The notes: generated by a model not told the origin, from the sequence alone. Shown: positions 1 to 8,590, counted from the first letter of the stretch. The stretch: DNA of 64,000 nt from Anaerolineae bacterium (GCA_023382715.1 JAHDWP010000004.1:85482-149481), one strand, 5' to 3'. Program-made: numbers and translations.

Positions 1-230
1 CCGGAGAGCCGCTGATCGATCTGCTGCCGCCGGGCGAGCTGGCGACGCTGGCGCACGTTGTGCGCACGCCGCGCGCCGCGCTCTCCCTGACTTCGGCGAG
101 CGACGGCCTGCTGATCATCGTCTCGGTGATTGACAACCTGCTCAAGGGCGCGGCGTCGCAGGCCGTGCAGAACCTCAACCTGATGTTCGATCTGCCCGAA
201 ATCGCCGGATTGCTGCCGGTTAGTGCTTGA
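1..230 (+). CDS. argC: N-acetyl-gamma-glutamyl-phosphate reductase, C-terminal end (partial)
   Basis: Only the last 75 codons are inside the window; the gene begins upstream, and the reading frame has codons starting at base 3. The product would be the NADPH-dependent reductase that makes N-acetylglutamate semialdehyde from the ArgB product. The tail [19 protein letters not shown] (codons from about base 132) matches the conserved ArgC C-terminus, where the DN-LKGA-GQAVQN pattern is typical. The stop TGA lies at 228-230, only 13 bases before the argB start, so the two genes are almost certainly co-transcribed. The call rests on this conserved tail plus the following argB, argD and argJ. Confidence 0.9.
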   Translation, partial: GEPLIDLLPPGELATLAHVVRTPRAALSLTSASDGLLIIVSVIDNLLKGAASQAVQNLNLMFDLPEIAGLLPVSA

Positions 231-243
231 AGGAGCGCCGCAC

Positions 244-1014
244 ATGGACGCGAAAATATCTCACGCTGAGGCACTCGCGCCGCTGGTCATCAAGGTGGGC
301 GGCAACGATCTCGACCGGCCCGGCTTCCTGGACGCGCTGGCCGCCACAGTTGCGGGACTGGCCGCAGAAAGGCGATGCGTCCTGGTGCACGGCGGCGGGC
401 GGGCCATCAACGAAGTGGGGCAGGCGTTCGGCCTGCAACCCGTCTACGTGGACGGGCAGCGCGTGACCGACCAGGCCGCGCTCGACGTGGCCGAGATGGT
501 GCTTTCGGGGCAGGTCAACAAGCAGATCGTGCGCGCGCTGCTGGCCGCCGGCGTGGACGCGCTGGGTCTCAGCGGCGTGGATCGCGGCCTGCTGCGCGTC
601 GAACCCTGGGCGGCGAGCCTGGGCCGGGTGGGGCGCATCGTCGCCGTGCGCGCGGACGTGCTGCGCAGCCTATGCGCAGCGGGGGCCGTGCCGGTCGTCT
701 CGCCAATCTCGCTCGGCCCGGACGGAGCCTACAACGTCAACGCCGATCACGCGGCGGGGGCGATTGCGGCGGCGCTGGGCGCGGCGCGGGCGACCTTCGT
801 CACCAATGTGCCCGGCGTGCGCGCTGAGAACGGCGTGGTGCCGCGCCTGTCCGTCGCCGAGACGCTCGACCTGATCGCGCGCGGCGTGATCAACGGCGGG
901 ATGATCCCCAAGGTGCAGGCGGCGCTGGCGGCGGTGGGGGCGGGCGTGCGCCAGGCCGTGATCACCGACCTGACGGGGCTAGCGACGGGCACTGGCACCG
1001 TATTCGTGGCTTGA
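244..1014 (+). CDS. argB: Acetylglutamate kinase
   Basis: This 256-residue amino-acid kinase phosphorylates N-acetylglutamate, the second step of ornithine synthesis. The N-terminal VIKVGGND is the lysine/glycine phosphate loop, VHGGGRAINE is the substrate glycine loop, NVNADHAAGAIAAALGA and the GGMIPKVQAAL segment are the nucleotide-side motifs, and the protein ends in a GTGT motif. I chose the ATG at 244 because AAGGAG sits at 229-234; a GTG at 223 would overlap argC and has no ribosome site. The length is like the short, E. coli-type enzyme rather than the roughly 290-residue arginine-sensitive type, and the extra N-terminal helix linked to arginine feedback is absent. Feedback insensitivity is therefore likely but not shown. 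Confidence 0.93.
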   Translation: MDAKISHAEALAPLVIKVGGNDLDRPGFLDALAATVAGLAAERRCVLVHGGGRAINEVGQAFGLQPVYVDGQRVTDQAALDVAEMVLSGQVNKQIVRALLAAGVDALGLSGVDRGLLRVEPWAASLGRVGRIVAVRADVLRSLCAAGAVPVVSPISLGPDGAYNVNADHAAGAIAAALGAARATFVTNVPGVRAENGVVPRLSVAETLDLIARGVINGGMIPKVQAALAAVGAGVRQAVITDLTGLATGTGTVFVA

Positions 1015-1042
1015 GTGGCAGCGCAAAGAAGGCGAGGACACC

Positions 1043-2230
1043 ATGGCTGGCTCCACTGTGGAAAAGACCGCGCAGTACGTGCTCAACACCTACGCGCGCG
1101 CACCGTTCGTGCTGGAGCGCGGGCAGGGCGCGACGCTGACCGACGCGGACGGCAAGACCTATCTCGATTTCGCGGCGGGCATCAGCGTCAACGCGCTCGG
1201 CCATGCGGACGCCGAGCTGATCGCCGCCGTGAGTGAGCAGATGGCCCTGCTCGGCCACGTCTGCAACCTCTACCACTCCGCCCCCCACGCCGACCTGGCC
1301 GAGATGCTCTGCGAAAGCTCCTTCGCCGATAAGGTGTATTTCTGCAATTCGGGCACGGAAGCGGTCGAGGCAGCGATCAAGTTCGCGCGCAAGCATGCCC
1401 GCGAGACGTTCGGCCCCGGCAAGACCGATCTGGTCGCCTTCGGCGGCAGCTTTCACGGGCGGACGGCGGGCGCGCTGGCCCTCACCGCGCGCGAGAAGTA
1501 CCAGGCTCCCTTCCGCCCGTTGATGCCCGGCGTGACCTTCGCCCCCTTCAACGACAGCGCCGCCGCCGAGAAGCTGATCGGCCCAGGGACGTGCGCCGTC
1601 TTCGTCGAGCCGGTGCAGGGCGAGGGGGGCATTCACGCCGCCACGCCGGAGTTCCTGGCGACGCTGCGCCAGGCGTGCGACCGGCACGGCGCGCTGCTGG
1701 TCTTCGACGAGATTCAGTGTGGGGTGGGTCGCACCGGCAGGCTGTGGGCGTATGAGCACTTTGAGGTGCAGCCGGACATGATGACCCTGGCCAAGGCCCT
1801 GGGCGGCGGGCTGCCTATCGGCGCGACGCTGCTCACCGATCACGTGGCCGGGTCGCTCGCCCCCGGCGATCATGGCAGCACCTTCGCCGGCGGGCCGGTC
1901 GTCTGCCGGGCGGCGCAGGTGGTGCTGCGCCGCGTCAATGACCCGGCGTTCCTGGCCCGCGTGCTGGCGCTCGGCGCGCGGCTGGTGGAACGGCTGCGCG
2001 ATTTGCGCTCGCCGCACGTCCGCGAAGTGCGCGGCCTGGGCCTGATGATCGGCGTGGAGCTGGATATTGAGGTCGCGCCGCTGATCAAAGCTGGCTACGC
2101 GCACGGCGTGATCATGATCAACGCCGGGCCGAAGGTGCTGCGCCTGCTGCCGCCGCTCATCATCGAGGAAGCGCATATTGACCAGTTCGCCGAAGTGCTC
2201 GGCACCATTCTGCACGAGGTCGCGCGCTGA
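1043..2230 (+). CDS. argD: Acetylornithine aminotransferase
   Basis: This 395-residue class III PLP aminotransferase converts N-acetylglutamate semialdehyde to N-acetylornithine. Visible motifs are CNSGTEAVEAAIKFAR (about residues 101-116), which binds the PLP phosphate; VFDEIQCGVGRTG (220-232), which includes the PLP-ring aspartate; and TLAKALGGGLPIGA (248-261), with Lys251 as the Schiff-base lysine. It has the usual full length. It starts at ATG 1043 behind GAGGAC and ends by overlapping the next start by one base (TGATG). Members of this family may also act on succinyl-diaminopimelate or lysine intermediates, but the arg context makes ArgD the best call. Confidence 0.95.
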   Translation: MAGSTVEKTAQYVLNTYARAPFVLERGQGATLTDADGKTYLDFAAGISVNALGHADAELIAAVSEQMALLGHVCNLYHSAPHADLAEMLCESSFADKVYFCNSGTEAVEAAIKFARKHARETFGPGKTDLVAFGGSFHGRTAGALALTAREKYQAPFRPLMPGVTFAPFNDSAAAEKLIGPGTCAVFVEPVQGEGGIHAATPEFLATLRQACDRHGALLVFDEIQCGVGRTGRLWAYEHFEVQPDMMTLAKALGGGLPIGATLLTDHVAGSLAPGDHGSTFAGGPVVCRAAQVVLRRVNDPAFLARVLALGARLVERLRDLRSPHVREVRGLGLMIGVELDIEVAPLIKAGYAHGVIMINAGPKVLRLLPPLIIEEAHIDQFAEVLGTILHEVAR

Positions 2231-2685
2231 TGATCATCCGCCAACCCCACGCCGACGAGGTTGAGGCGATCCTGGCCCTGTTCGCGCGGGATGTCGCCGC
2301 CGGGCTGATGCTGCCGCGCCCCGCCGACGAGATGCGCCAGCAGCTTGATCGCTGGCTGGTCGCCGAGCAGGGGGGGCAGATGGTCGGCTGCGTGTCGCTG
2401 GTCTACTACAACGGCACGCTGGCCGAGGTGCGCTCGCTGGCCGTGCACCCCGATCATCGCGGCAATGGCGTCGCCAGCCAGTTGGTCACGGCAGCGGTGG
2501 CGATGGCGCGGGCGCGCGGGCTGAGGCGCGTGCTGACGCTGACCCGCGCCGCCCACCTGTTCGAACGGCTCGGCTTCGAGCGCGACGCCGTCAGCAATTT
2601 CCCGATCAAGGTCTGGCAGGATTGCGCGCCGTGCCCGTTCAAGGAACACTGCGACGAGATCGCGCTGGTCTATGAGTTGGAGTGA
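2230..2685 (+). CDS. argA: Short GNAT acetyltransferase, probable N-acetylglutamate synthase
   Basis: This 151-residue single GNAT domain probably acetylates glutamate with acetyl-CoA to prime the pathway. EVRSLAVHPDHRGNGVASQL (about 66-85) is the GNAT acetyl-CoA loop with the R/Q-x-x-G-x-G/A pattern. The C-terminal segment VWQDCAPCPFKEHCDE has a C-x2-C-x5-C pattern, which I recall from short ArgA-type enzymes encoded in arg clusters; that is from memory and not checked. It lacks the amino-acid-kinase domain of E. coli ArgA. Its start overlaps the argD stop, and argJ follows at once, so its place inside the operon strongly supports the function. It could instead be a GNAT enzyme of another specificity. 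Confidence 0.8.
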   Translation: MIIRQPHADEVEAILALFARDVAAGLMLPRPADEMRQQLDRWLVAEQGGQMVGCVSLVYYNGTLAEVRSLAVHPDHRGNGVASQLVTAAVAMARARGLRRVLTLTRAAHLFERLGFERDAVSNFPIKVWQDCAPCPFKEHCDEIALVYELE

Positions 2686-2695
2686 GGGGGAGACG

Positions 2696-3883
2696 ATGAC
2701 AGAACCTATGCCGCAAGGTTTTCGCCTGGCCGGGCTGCACTGCGGCCTGAAGCGCAGCGAGCGCAAGGACATCGCCCTGCTGGTTAGCGACGCGCCGTGC
2801 GTCGCGGCGGGCGTCTTCACCGCCAACCAGGTCAAGGCTGCGCCCGTGCTGCGCGATCAGGCGCTCCTGACAGGGGAGGGCGCACGGGTGCGCGCTGTGC
2901 TGGCCAACACCGGCAGCGCCAACGCCTGCACCGGTGAGCCGGGCCTGCGCGACGCGCACACCTCGGCGGAGCGCATGGCGGCGCTGCTCGGCTGCGCGCC
3001 GGAGGAAGTGCTCACCCTTTCGACGGGCGTGATTGGGCTGCCGCTCGATATGACGGCGATGGAGCGCGGGATTGCCGCGCTGGTCCCGGCGCTGCGCCCG
3101 GACGGGTGGGCAGACGCCGCCGCGGCGATCATGACCACCGACACGCGGCCCAAGCTGGCCTCGGCGCGCCTGGCGTCCGGCGCGGTGATCGCGGGCATCG
3201 CCAAAGGCTCGGGCATGATCGCCCCGCACATGGCGACTATGCTCGCCCTGATCGCCACTGACGCCAGCATCCCCGCCGCCGATCTGGACGGCTATCTGCG
3301 CGCTGCGGTAGAGGAGAGCTTCAACCGCATCGTGGTGGACGGCGACATGAGCACCAACGACACGGTCCTGCTGCTGGCCAATGGCGCGGCGGGCGTGACG
3401 GTGGGCGATCCGGCTGAGTTCCAGGCGGCGCTGACCGGTGTGTGCGTCGCGCTGGCCCAGGCCATCGTCCGTGACGGGGAGGGCGCGACCAAGTTCGTCA
3501 CCGTCGAGGTCAGCGGTGCGGCGGACGAGGCCAGCGCTCACCAGATCGCCCGGCAGATCGCTGTCTCACCGCTGGTCAAGACGGCCTTCTACGGTGCGGA
3601 CGCCAACTGGGGGCGCATCCTGGCGGCAGCGGGCTATGCGGGCGTCGCGCTCGACCCGGCGCGGCTGAGCCTGTGGCTGCTCGACGCGGATGGGCAACCG
3701 GTGCTGCAGCTTGTCGAGGGCGGGCAGCCCACTGCCTACGACGAGCGCGCTGCCATCGCCCTGATGCAGACGGCGGAATGGGGCGTGCGCCTCGACCTGG
3801 GGCAGGGCGCAGCTCGTGCGCACGTCTGGACGTGCGATCTCAGCCACGACTACGTGTCGATCAACGGCCACTATCGAACGTGA
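2696..3883 (+). CDS. argJ: Bifunctional ornithine acetyltransferase / N-acetylglutamate synthase
   Basis: This 395-residue Ntn-fold enzyme moves the acetyl group from acetylornithine to glutamate, closing the acetyl cycle. NTGSANACTG (71-80) is the conserved oxyanion-side loop, and KGSGMIAPHMATMLALI contains the self-cleavage site, with Thr181 as the nucleophile released at the start of the beta chain. GADANWGRILAAAGYAG and the ending DLSHDYVSINGHYRT are typical. The ATG at 2696 is preferred over the in-frame ATG at 2672 because GAGGGGGAG directly precedes it and the earlier one lies inside the acetyltransferase gene. Having a separate argA upstream suggests the cycle is topped up even if this ArgJ is monofunctional. 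Confidence 0.95.
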   Translation: MTEPMPQGFRLAGLHCGLKRSERKDIALLVSDAPCVAAGVFTANQVKAAPVLRDQALLTGEGARVRAVLANTGSANACTGEPGLRDAHTSAERMAALLGCAPEEVLTLSTGVIGLPLDMTAMERGIAALVPALRPDGWADAAAAIMTTDTRPKLASARLASGAVIAGIAKGSGMIAPHMATMLALIATDASIPAADLDGYLRAAVEESFNRIVVDGDMSTNDTVLLLANGAAGVTVGDPAEFQAALTGVCVALAQAIVRDGEGATKFVTVEVSGAADEASAHQIARQIAVSPLVKTAFYGADANWGRILAAAGYAGVALDPARLSLWLLDADGQPVLQLVEGGQPTAYDERAAIALMQTAEWGVRLDLGQGAARAHVWTCDLSHDYVSINGHYRT

Positions 3884-3946
3884 GCAGGGGGCGTCTCTGT
3901 CTGGAGCGGGACCAGGCCCCGCCCTCAGGTAGGCTCTCCGGCAGAG

Positions 3947-3996
3947 CCAGGGAGGGAGAAAACGCCCCGCTCAGCGGTCAAAATCTCTCTCCCTGG
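3947..3996. repeat. C/G-rich hairpin repeat after argJ (family A); possible terminator
   Basis: Thirteen-base arms at 3947-3959 and 3984-3996 pair with one G-U wobble around a loop that itself holds a small hairpin (CCGCT/AGCGG). It resembles the CTCTCC/GGAGAG hairpins in other gaps of this window (10323, 42254, 63872). There is no T-run after it, so termination would have to be by another route. Lying 63 bases after the argJ stop, it may mark the end of the operon transcript. The gap 3884-4277 holds only this element and the aap promoter region. Confidence 0.55.
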
Positions 3997-4059
3997 CCGG
4001 TTGGAGGGGGGAATCCAGGGGGAGAGGCGGGCAGATACCGTTTTCGCGCTCACAGATTG

Positions 4060-4099
4060 TTGACAGCCTCACCAAAAGCTGATAAATAGATAGATATCT
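4060..4099 (+). promoter_or_regulatory. AT-rich upstream control region of the amino-acid ABC operon
   Basis: In a GC-rich region, 4060-4120 is markedly AT-rich. TTGACA (4060-4065) is a perfect -35 box followed 17 bases later by TAAATA, a poor -10. A palindrome AGATATCT lies at 4092-4099. This could be an alternative distal promoter or a regulator/UP-type region for the better candidate at 4189-4217. Confidence 0.35.
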
Positions 4100-4172
4100 T
4101 AATCTTTATACAAAGCGTGCAATTAGTCCAATCTCAAGAGAGGAGGCTGCCGCGCGACAGTTCTCAATAGGC

Positions 4173-4217
4173 TATCTAGAGTCCCCCCTTGACTCCCTGA
4201 ACACGCGGTTCTAGATA
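4173..4217 (+). promoter_or_regulatory. Candidate promoter with inverted operator half-sites for the amino-acid ABC operon
   Basis: TTGACT (4189-4194), a 17-base spacer and TAGATA (4212-4217) form a plausible promoter, giving a leader of about 55 bases to the ATG at 4278. An exact 8-base inverted repeat, TATCTAGA (4173-4180) and TCTAGATA (4210-4217), brackets the -35 and covers the -10. A dimeric regulator bound there would block polymerase. The TCTAGA core is unusual for this base composition. Confidence 0.45.
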
Positions 4218-4277
4218 CCACTCCCATCCTGTTGTCACACATTTTTGTCACAGCACGTCCTACACAAGGAGGACACG

Positions 4278-5324
4278 ATGAAGCATAACACTCGCTGGAT
4301 TGGTCTGTTGCTGGCGTTGGTCATGCTGACCGCGCTGGCGGTACCCACCGCCTCTGCCCAGGAAAGCATTCTCGACCAGGTGCGCGCTCGCGGCTCGCTG
4401 ATCTGCGGCGTGAACGGGGGGCTGCCTGGCTTCGGTTATCTCGACCCGGATTCGGGCGAGATGCTCGGCTTCGACGCCGATTTCTGCCGCGCGCTGGCGG
4501 CGGCTGTCTTCGGCGAAGTGACGGCTGACAACCTGGTCTTCGTCCAGTTGACCGCTCAGGAGCGTTTCACAGCCGTACAGAATCGCCAGGTTGACGTGCT
4601 GTTCCGCAACGCCACCTGGACGGTGCAGCGCGACGCAGAACTGGGGCTGGACTTCGGCCCGGTCAACTTCTATGACGGGCAAGGCGTGATGGTCCCGCGC
4701 GATCTCGGGGTCGCCTCGCTGGATGACATGGACGGCGCTTCGATCTGCGTGCTGACCGGCACGACGACCGAGCTGAACATCACCGAGGCGATGGAGAAGC
4801 GCGGCTTCAGCTACGAGCTGGTCAAGTTCGAGCGGCCCGCCGAGACGATCGGCGGCCTGGAAGAGGGGCGCTGCGACGCGCTCACTTCGGACATCAGCCA
4901 GCTTGCCGGCCTGCGCAGCGGCACCGCCGATCCGGGCCGGTACATCATCCTGCCCGACGTCATCTCCAAGGAAGCGCTTTCTGCAGCTTATATTGAGGGT
5001 GACCCGGCCTGGGCCGATGTGGTCAAGTGGACTGTGTACGCCACCATGCAGGCCGAGGAATACGGCATCACGCAGGCCAACCTTGACGAGGCGATGGCCA
5101 GCACCGAAGCTTCCATTCAACGCTTCCTGGGGCAGGGCGATCAGGCCAGCGGCTTGCTGCTCGGCCTGGACAACGACTTTGTGGTGAATGTGATCCGCGC
5201 AGTGGGCAACTACGGCGAGATCTTCGAGCGCAACGTCGGCATCAACACGCCCCTGGCTTTGGAGCGCGGCCTGAACGCGCTCTGGACGGACGGGGGCCTG
5301 CACTATCCCCCGGACTGGCGTTAG
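4278..5324 (+). CDS. aapJ: Polar amino-acid ABC transporter substrate-binding protein
   Basis: This 348-residue binding protein of the AapJ/general L-amino-acid type captures amino acids outside the membrane for the AapQMP importer encoded next. A signal peptide MKHNTRWIGLLLALVMLTAL ends at about ASA-QE (residue 27); there is no lipobox cysteine. The mature start, VRARGSLICGVNGGLPGF, followed by FDADFCRALAAAVFG, is the typical SBP family 3 N-terminus. The ATG at 4278 follows a strong AAGGAGGA site. A hairpin without a T-run lies between this gene and the permeases and could raise the level of this message. The precise amino-acid range cannot be told from sequence. Confidence 0.9.
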   Translation: MKHNTRWIGLLLALVMLTALAVPTASAQESILDQVRARGSLICGVNGGLPGFGYLDPDSGEMLGFDADFCRALAAAVFGEVTADNLVFVQLTAQERFTAVQNRQVDVLFRNATWTVQRDAELGLDFGPVNFYDGQGVMVPRDLGVASLDDMDGASICVLTGTTTELNITEAMEKRGFSYELVKFERPAETIGGLEEGRCDALTSDISQLAGLRSGTADPGRYIILPDVISKEALSAAYIEGDPAWADVVKWTVYATMQAEEYGITQANLDEAMASTEASIQRFLGQGDQASGLLLGLDNDFVVNVIRAVGNYGEIFERNVGINTPLALERGLNALWTDGGLHYPPDWR

Positions 5325-5354
5325 CGGGTCGGTGCTCTGCCGTCTGTGATAGTG

Positions 5355-5392
5355 CTCCCCGGGGGCGCGGCTTTTCTTGCGCCTCCGGGGAG
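5355..5392 (+). promoter_or_regulatory. Intercistronic hairpin between binding-protein and permease genes
   Basis: Arms CTCCCCGGGGGCGC (5355-5368) and GCGCCTCCGGGGAG (5379-5392) pair over 14 bases with one G-U wobble and a 10-base loop. No T-run follows, so it is more likely a 3' stabiliser or processing barrier than a full terminator. It lies 30 bases after the aapJ stop and 66 bases before aapQ. Confidence 0.7.
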
Positions 5393-5458
5393 ATTCGTTA
5401 CTATTCTGTGTCACTCCTGGCGCTCGTGTCCGGCGCGCACTAAGCACAGGATCAAGCC

Positions 5459-6661
5459 ATGTCCGATCAGCCCTCTTCCACGTTTGTGGCTTCCAGGCAC
5501 GCTCCCGTCCCCCCCTGGCGCGATATTCGCTATATTCAGGCATTCTTGCAGATCGTCTTTCTGATCGCGGTCGTCGCTTTCGGCTACACGCTGATCCACA
5601 ACCTGGTCAGCAACCTGGCCGACAACCGTATGGCGATCACCTTCAAGGCTTTCGACCGCCCCTTCGGTACGAACATTTCTGAGGGGACCAGCAACTTCGA
5701 CCCGGCGACAACCTCCAACTGGGAGGCGCTGTGGATTGGCTTTCGCAACACGCTGCGCGTGGTGGCGATTGGGCTGGTTGGCACGACTATCCTGGGGGTT
5801 CTGATCGGCATCGGGCGCTTGTCGTCCAATTTTCTGGTGCGCCTGGTCGCTAACTTCTATATCGAGGTTTTTCGCAACACGCCTCTGCTAGTTCAGCTCT
5901 ACTTCATCTATCGCGGGCTGCGCGTCACCATGCCGGAGCGCGTGCAGGATTCGATCAAGCTGCCCGGCCCGGTGTTCGTCAATCGGCGCGCGATCAACTT
6001 TCCGCTGATCGAGGGCACCGATACCGCCTGGCTGTTCTATCTGTTGTTCGGAATCGGGCTGGCAGTGGGGATTGGGCTGTGGGTGTGGCGGCTGCGCGTC
6101 CAGGACCGCACCGGCCAGCCGGCCAGCGTGCTGCGCTGGTTTGTGCCGACGATACTCCTCTTTGGGGCGGTGGGCTGGCTGGTGGCCGGGGGGCCGTTCA
6201 GCATCCAGAACCCGGAGTTGAAGCGATTCAACTTCGAGGGGGGCGATAAGCTCTCGATGGAATACCTCACCCTGACGCTGGGCCTGATCCTGTACACGGC
6301 GGCCTTCGTCGCCGATATCGTGCGCGCTGGCATCCAGGCGGTGCCTCATGGTCAGATCGAAGCCGCGCGCGCCCAGGGTTTCAGCGGCGGGCAGACGCTG
6401 CGCCTGATCGTGCTGCCGCAGGCGCTGCGCCTGATCATCCCGCCGCTGGGCAACCAGTACCTGAACCTGGCCAAGAACTCCAGCCTGGGCGTTGCCATCG
6501 GGTTCTTCGATGTCTACAACATCGCCAGCATCATCTCCAACCAGACTGGTCAATCGGTCGCCGTCTTCGCCGTCATGATGGCTATTTACCTGGGCCTGAG
6601 CCTGACCATCTCGGTGGTGATGAACGCGGTCAATTACAGTATGCGCCTGAGGAGCCGTTAG
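5459..6661 (+). CDS. aapQ: Amino-acid ABC transporter permease (AapQ-type)
   Basis: This 400-residue inner-membrane permease has a first membrane helix at about residues 28-50, further helices at about 98-118, 190-210 and 226-245, and the EAA coupling loop IEAARAQGFSGGQ from about residue 300, which contacts the ATPase. FRNTPLLVQLYFIYRG (138-153) is the conserved HisM/AapQ-type motif. Like rhizobial AapQ it carries an insertion between the first and later core helices, so 400 residues is normal for the type. It ends one base before aapM begins and must act as a heterodimer with it. Confidence 0.88.
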   Translation: MSDQPSSTFVASRHAPVPPWRDIRYIQAFLQIVFLIAVVAFGYTLIHNLVSNLADNRMAITFKAFDRPFGTNISEGTSNFDPATTSNWEALWIGFRNTLRVVAIGLVGTTILGVLIGIGRLSSNFLVRLVANFYIEVFRNTPLLVQLYFIYRGLRVTMPERVQDSIKLPGPVFVNRRAINFPLIEGTDTAWLFYLLFGIGLAVGIGLWVWRLRVQDRTGQPASVLRWFVPTILLFGAVGWLVAGGPFSIQNPELKRFNFEGGDKLSMEYLTLTLGLILYTAAFVADIVRAGIQAVPHGQIEAARAQGFSGGQTLRLIVLPQALRLIIPPLGNQYLNLAKNSSLGVAIGFFDVYNIASIISNQTGQSVAVFAVMMAIYLGLSLTISVVMNAVNYSMRLRSR

Positions 6662-6662
6662 G

Positions 6663-8528
6663 ATGCGCGGGCCGTACACTGATCCCAGCGTCTATGTGGC
6701 GCCGTCAGAAGCGCCGCCCAGCCGTCGCCCGCCGATCACTTCGGTGGGGCCGCTGGGCTGGCTGCGCGCCAACCTGTTCAGCAGCAAGATCAACTCCGCA
6801 GCGACCATCCTCATGGGCGCGCTGGTCGTGTGGTTCCTGTGGGGGTTTCTGTCCTGGTCGGTGCGCAGCGCGCAGTGGGGGGTCATCTACCACAACCTGC
6901 GCCTGGTCACCAGCGGCCTGTACGACCGGCGAGAGATCTGGCGCATGGAGCTTGTCGCTGGCATTCTCACCCTGCTCAGCGGACTCGGCCTGGGGGTGTG
7001 GGGGCGGGTCTCGCGCGGGGTGTTCATTGCCGTGCTGGTCATCCTGCTGATCCTGGTCGTCGTGCCCGTCCTTGCCGCGCGCGTCCCGGAGCCGACGATC
7101 TACCTGCTGGTCGAGCCACAGCGCGCGCCGTCCGACTTTGTGTTCGTGGGTCTCAGGGGTCAGGAAGCGTCCTTCGCCTTCGACCCGCTGACCGACGCCC
7201 AGGACACTGACGAGCGGCTGCTTGGCTTTGTGGAGAACCAGTCGCGCACTGAATGGGCTATTCGCGCTGCGGAGGCGCGCGCGGGCGATCTCGACCTGGG
7301 GCAGTACAACCTGGCCGTGACCCTGCGCCTGCTCGACCGCCAGGGCAAACCCCTCACGCCCCAGGCGGGGTCGGCGCCGGGCGATTTCGCTGGAGGTCCA
7401 GCCGGTGGAACGCTCAGCTACACGCTGCCCGCCGATGGCTGGTACGTGCTCGAAGTCCGGCGCGACGACAGCGTCAACGGCGCAGCAGGGGACAACGCCG
7501 GTTACGCCTGGATTCGCGTGCAGGGTGTGGAGACCTTCGCCAGCCAGGAAGCTGCTGCCCAGGCGCGTGCCGAGCAGTTCGGCGCGCCGCCAGCGGTGGA
7601 AAGGGCGCTCTTCGCCGACGAGAACTCCTACCGTTTTGAGGGCGCTCGCTCGGTAGCGGAGTTCTTCAGCCTCCAGGTGGCGCCGCTGTTCAGTCGCATT
7701 GCGATGCCGTGTTTCGTCGGGGCGCTGCTCTTTTTCAACGGCTGGGTCATCGGCGTGCTGGGTAAGCGTGAAAAAGCCGTGCGCCGCGCTGTGTTGGGCG
7801 GCTGGATTCTGTCCGCGCCGGCCATCCTGATCATCCTGCGCGGCTTCGAAGGCTCGCGGGCGCTGCCGCTCGTCCCAACCTCGGTCTGGGGCGGCCTGCT
7901 GCTGACGATCCTGCTGACGGTCGTCGGCATCGTCGCCTCGTTCCCGCTGGGGGTGGCGCTGGCGCTGGGCCGGCGCAGCGAGCTGCCGGCCATCAAGTGG
8001 ACGTGTACGCTGTTCATCGAGACGGTGCGCGGCGTGCCGCTGATCACGATCCTGTTCATGGCCAAGCAGATTGTGCCTTTCTTCTGGTCGGCGCTGTCGG
8101 GGCTGGACCTGACGATTCGCATGATGATCGGCGTGACGCTGTTCAGCGCCGTGTATCTGGCCGAGAACGTGCGCGGCGGTTTGCAGATTATCCCGCACGG
8201 CCAGATCGAGGCGGCGCGTGCCCTGGGCCTCAACCCGCCGCTGACGATGACGCTCATCGTCCTGCCGCAGGCGCTGCGCGCGGTGATTCCGGCCATCGTG
8301 GGGCAGTTCATCAGCCTGTTCAAAGACACGTCGCTGGTGGCTGTGGTGGGGCTGTTCGAGCTGGTCGGCATCGTGGATCGCATCGTCAGCGGGCAGACCA
8401 TCTATCGCCCGTACCAGCGCGAAGCCTATATCGTCATTGCTGTCATCTACTTTGTGATCAGCTATGCTATGTCCGATGTCAGCCGCCGCCTCGAGCAATC
8501 GGGGGCGGGCAGCATCCGCCGCTTGTAG
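6663..8528 (+). CDS. aapM: Amino-acid ABC transporter permease (AapM-type) with a large inserted extracytoplasmic domain
   Basis: This 621-residue partner permease has its core at about residues 405-605: the motif FIETVRGVPLITILFMA (451-467) and the EAA loop IEAARALGLNPPLTMT (515-530). The N-terminal part has a helix at about 48-66 and two more at about 97-137. Residues 140-340 are hydrophilic and beta-rich, without membrane helices, and should lie outside the membrane. The stretch at 213-287, with GTLSYTLPADGWYVLEVRR, looks like a PPC-type or other beta-sandwich domain. As I recall, rhizobial AapM is about 380 residues, so about 200 residues are extra. The domain could hold the binding protein or bind the cell surface; this is inference. 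Confidence 0.85.
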   Translation: MRGPYTDPSVYVAPSEAPPSRRPPITSVGPLGWLRANLFSSKINSAATILMGALVVWFLWGFLSWSVRSAQWGVIYHNLRLVTSGLYDRREIWRMELVAGILTLLSGLGLGVWGRVSRGVFIAVLVILLILVVVPVLAARVPEPTIYLLVEPQRAPSDFVFVGLRGQEASFAFDPLTDAQDTDERLLGFVENQSRTEWAIRAAEARAGDLDLGQYNLAVTLRLLDRQGKPLTPQAGSAPGDFAGGPAGGTLSYTLPADGWYVLEVRRDDSVNGAAGDNAGYAWIRVQGVETFASQEAAAQARAEQFGAPPAVERALFADENSYRFEGARSVAEFFSLQVAPLFSRIAMPCFVGALLFFNGWVIGVLGKREKAVRRAVLGGWILSAPAILIILRGFEGSRALPLVPTSVWGGLLLTILLTVVGIVASFPLGVALALGRRSELPAIKWTCTLFIETVRGVPLITILFMAKQIVPFFWSALSGLDLTIRMMIGVTLFSAVYLAENVRGGLQIIPHGQIEAARALGLNPPLTMTLIVLPQALRAVIPAIVGQFISLFKDTSLVAVVGLFELVGIVDRIVSGQTIYRPYQREAYIVIAVIYFVISYAMSDVSRRLEQSGAGSIRRL

Positions 8529-8590
8529 GGTATAGTTCGGGGAATAGCTCAGGGCGCGCCTGTGTCGCCTGCATGACTTAGGGAAGTCCC

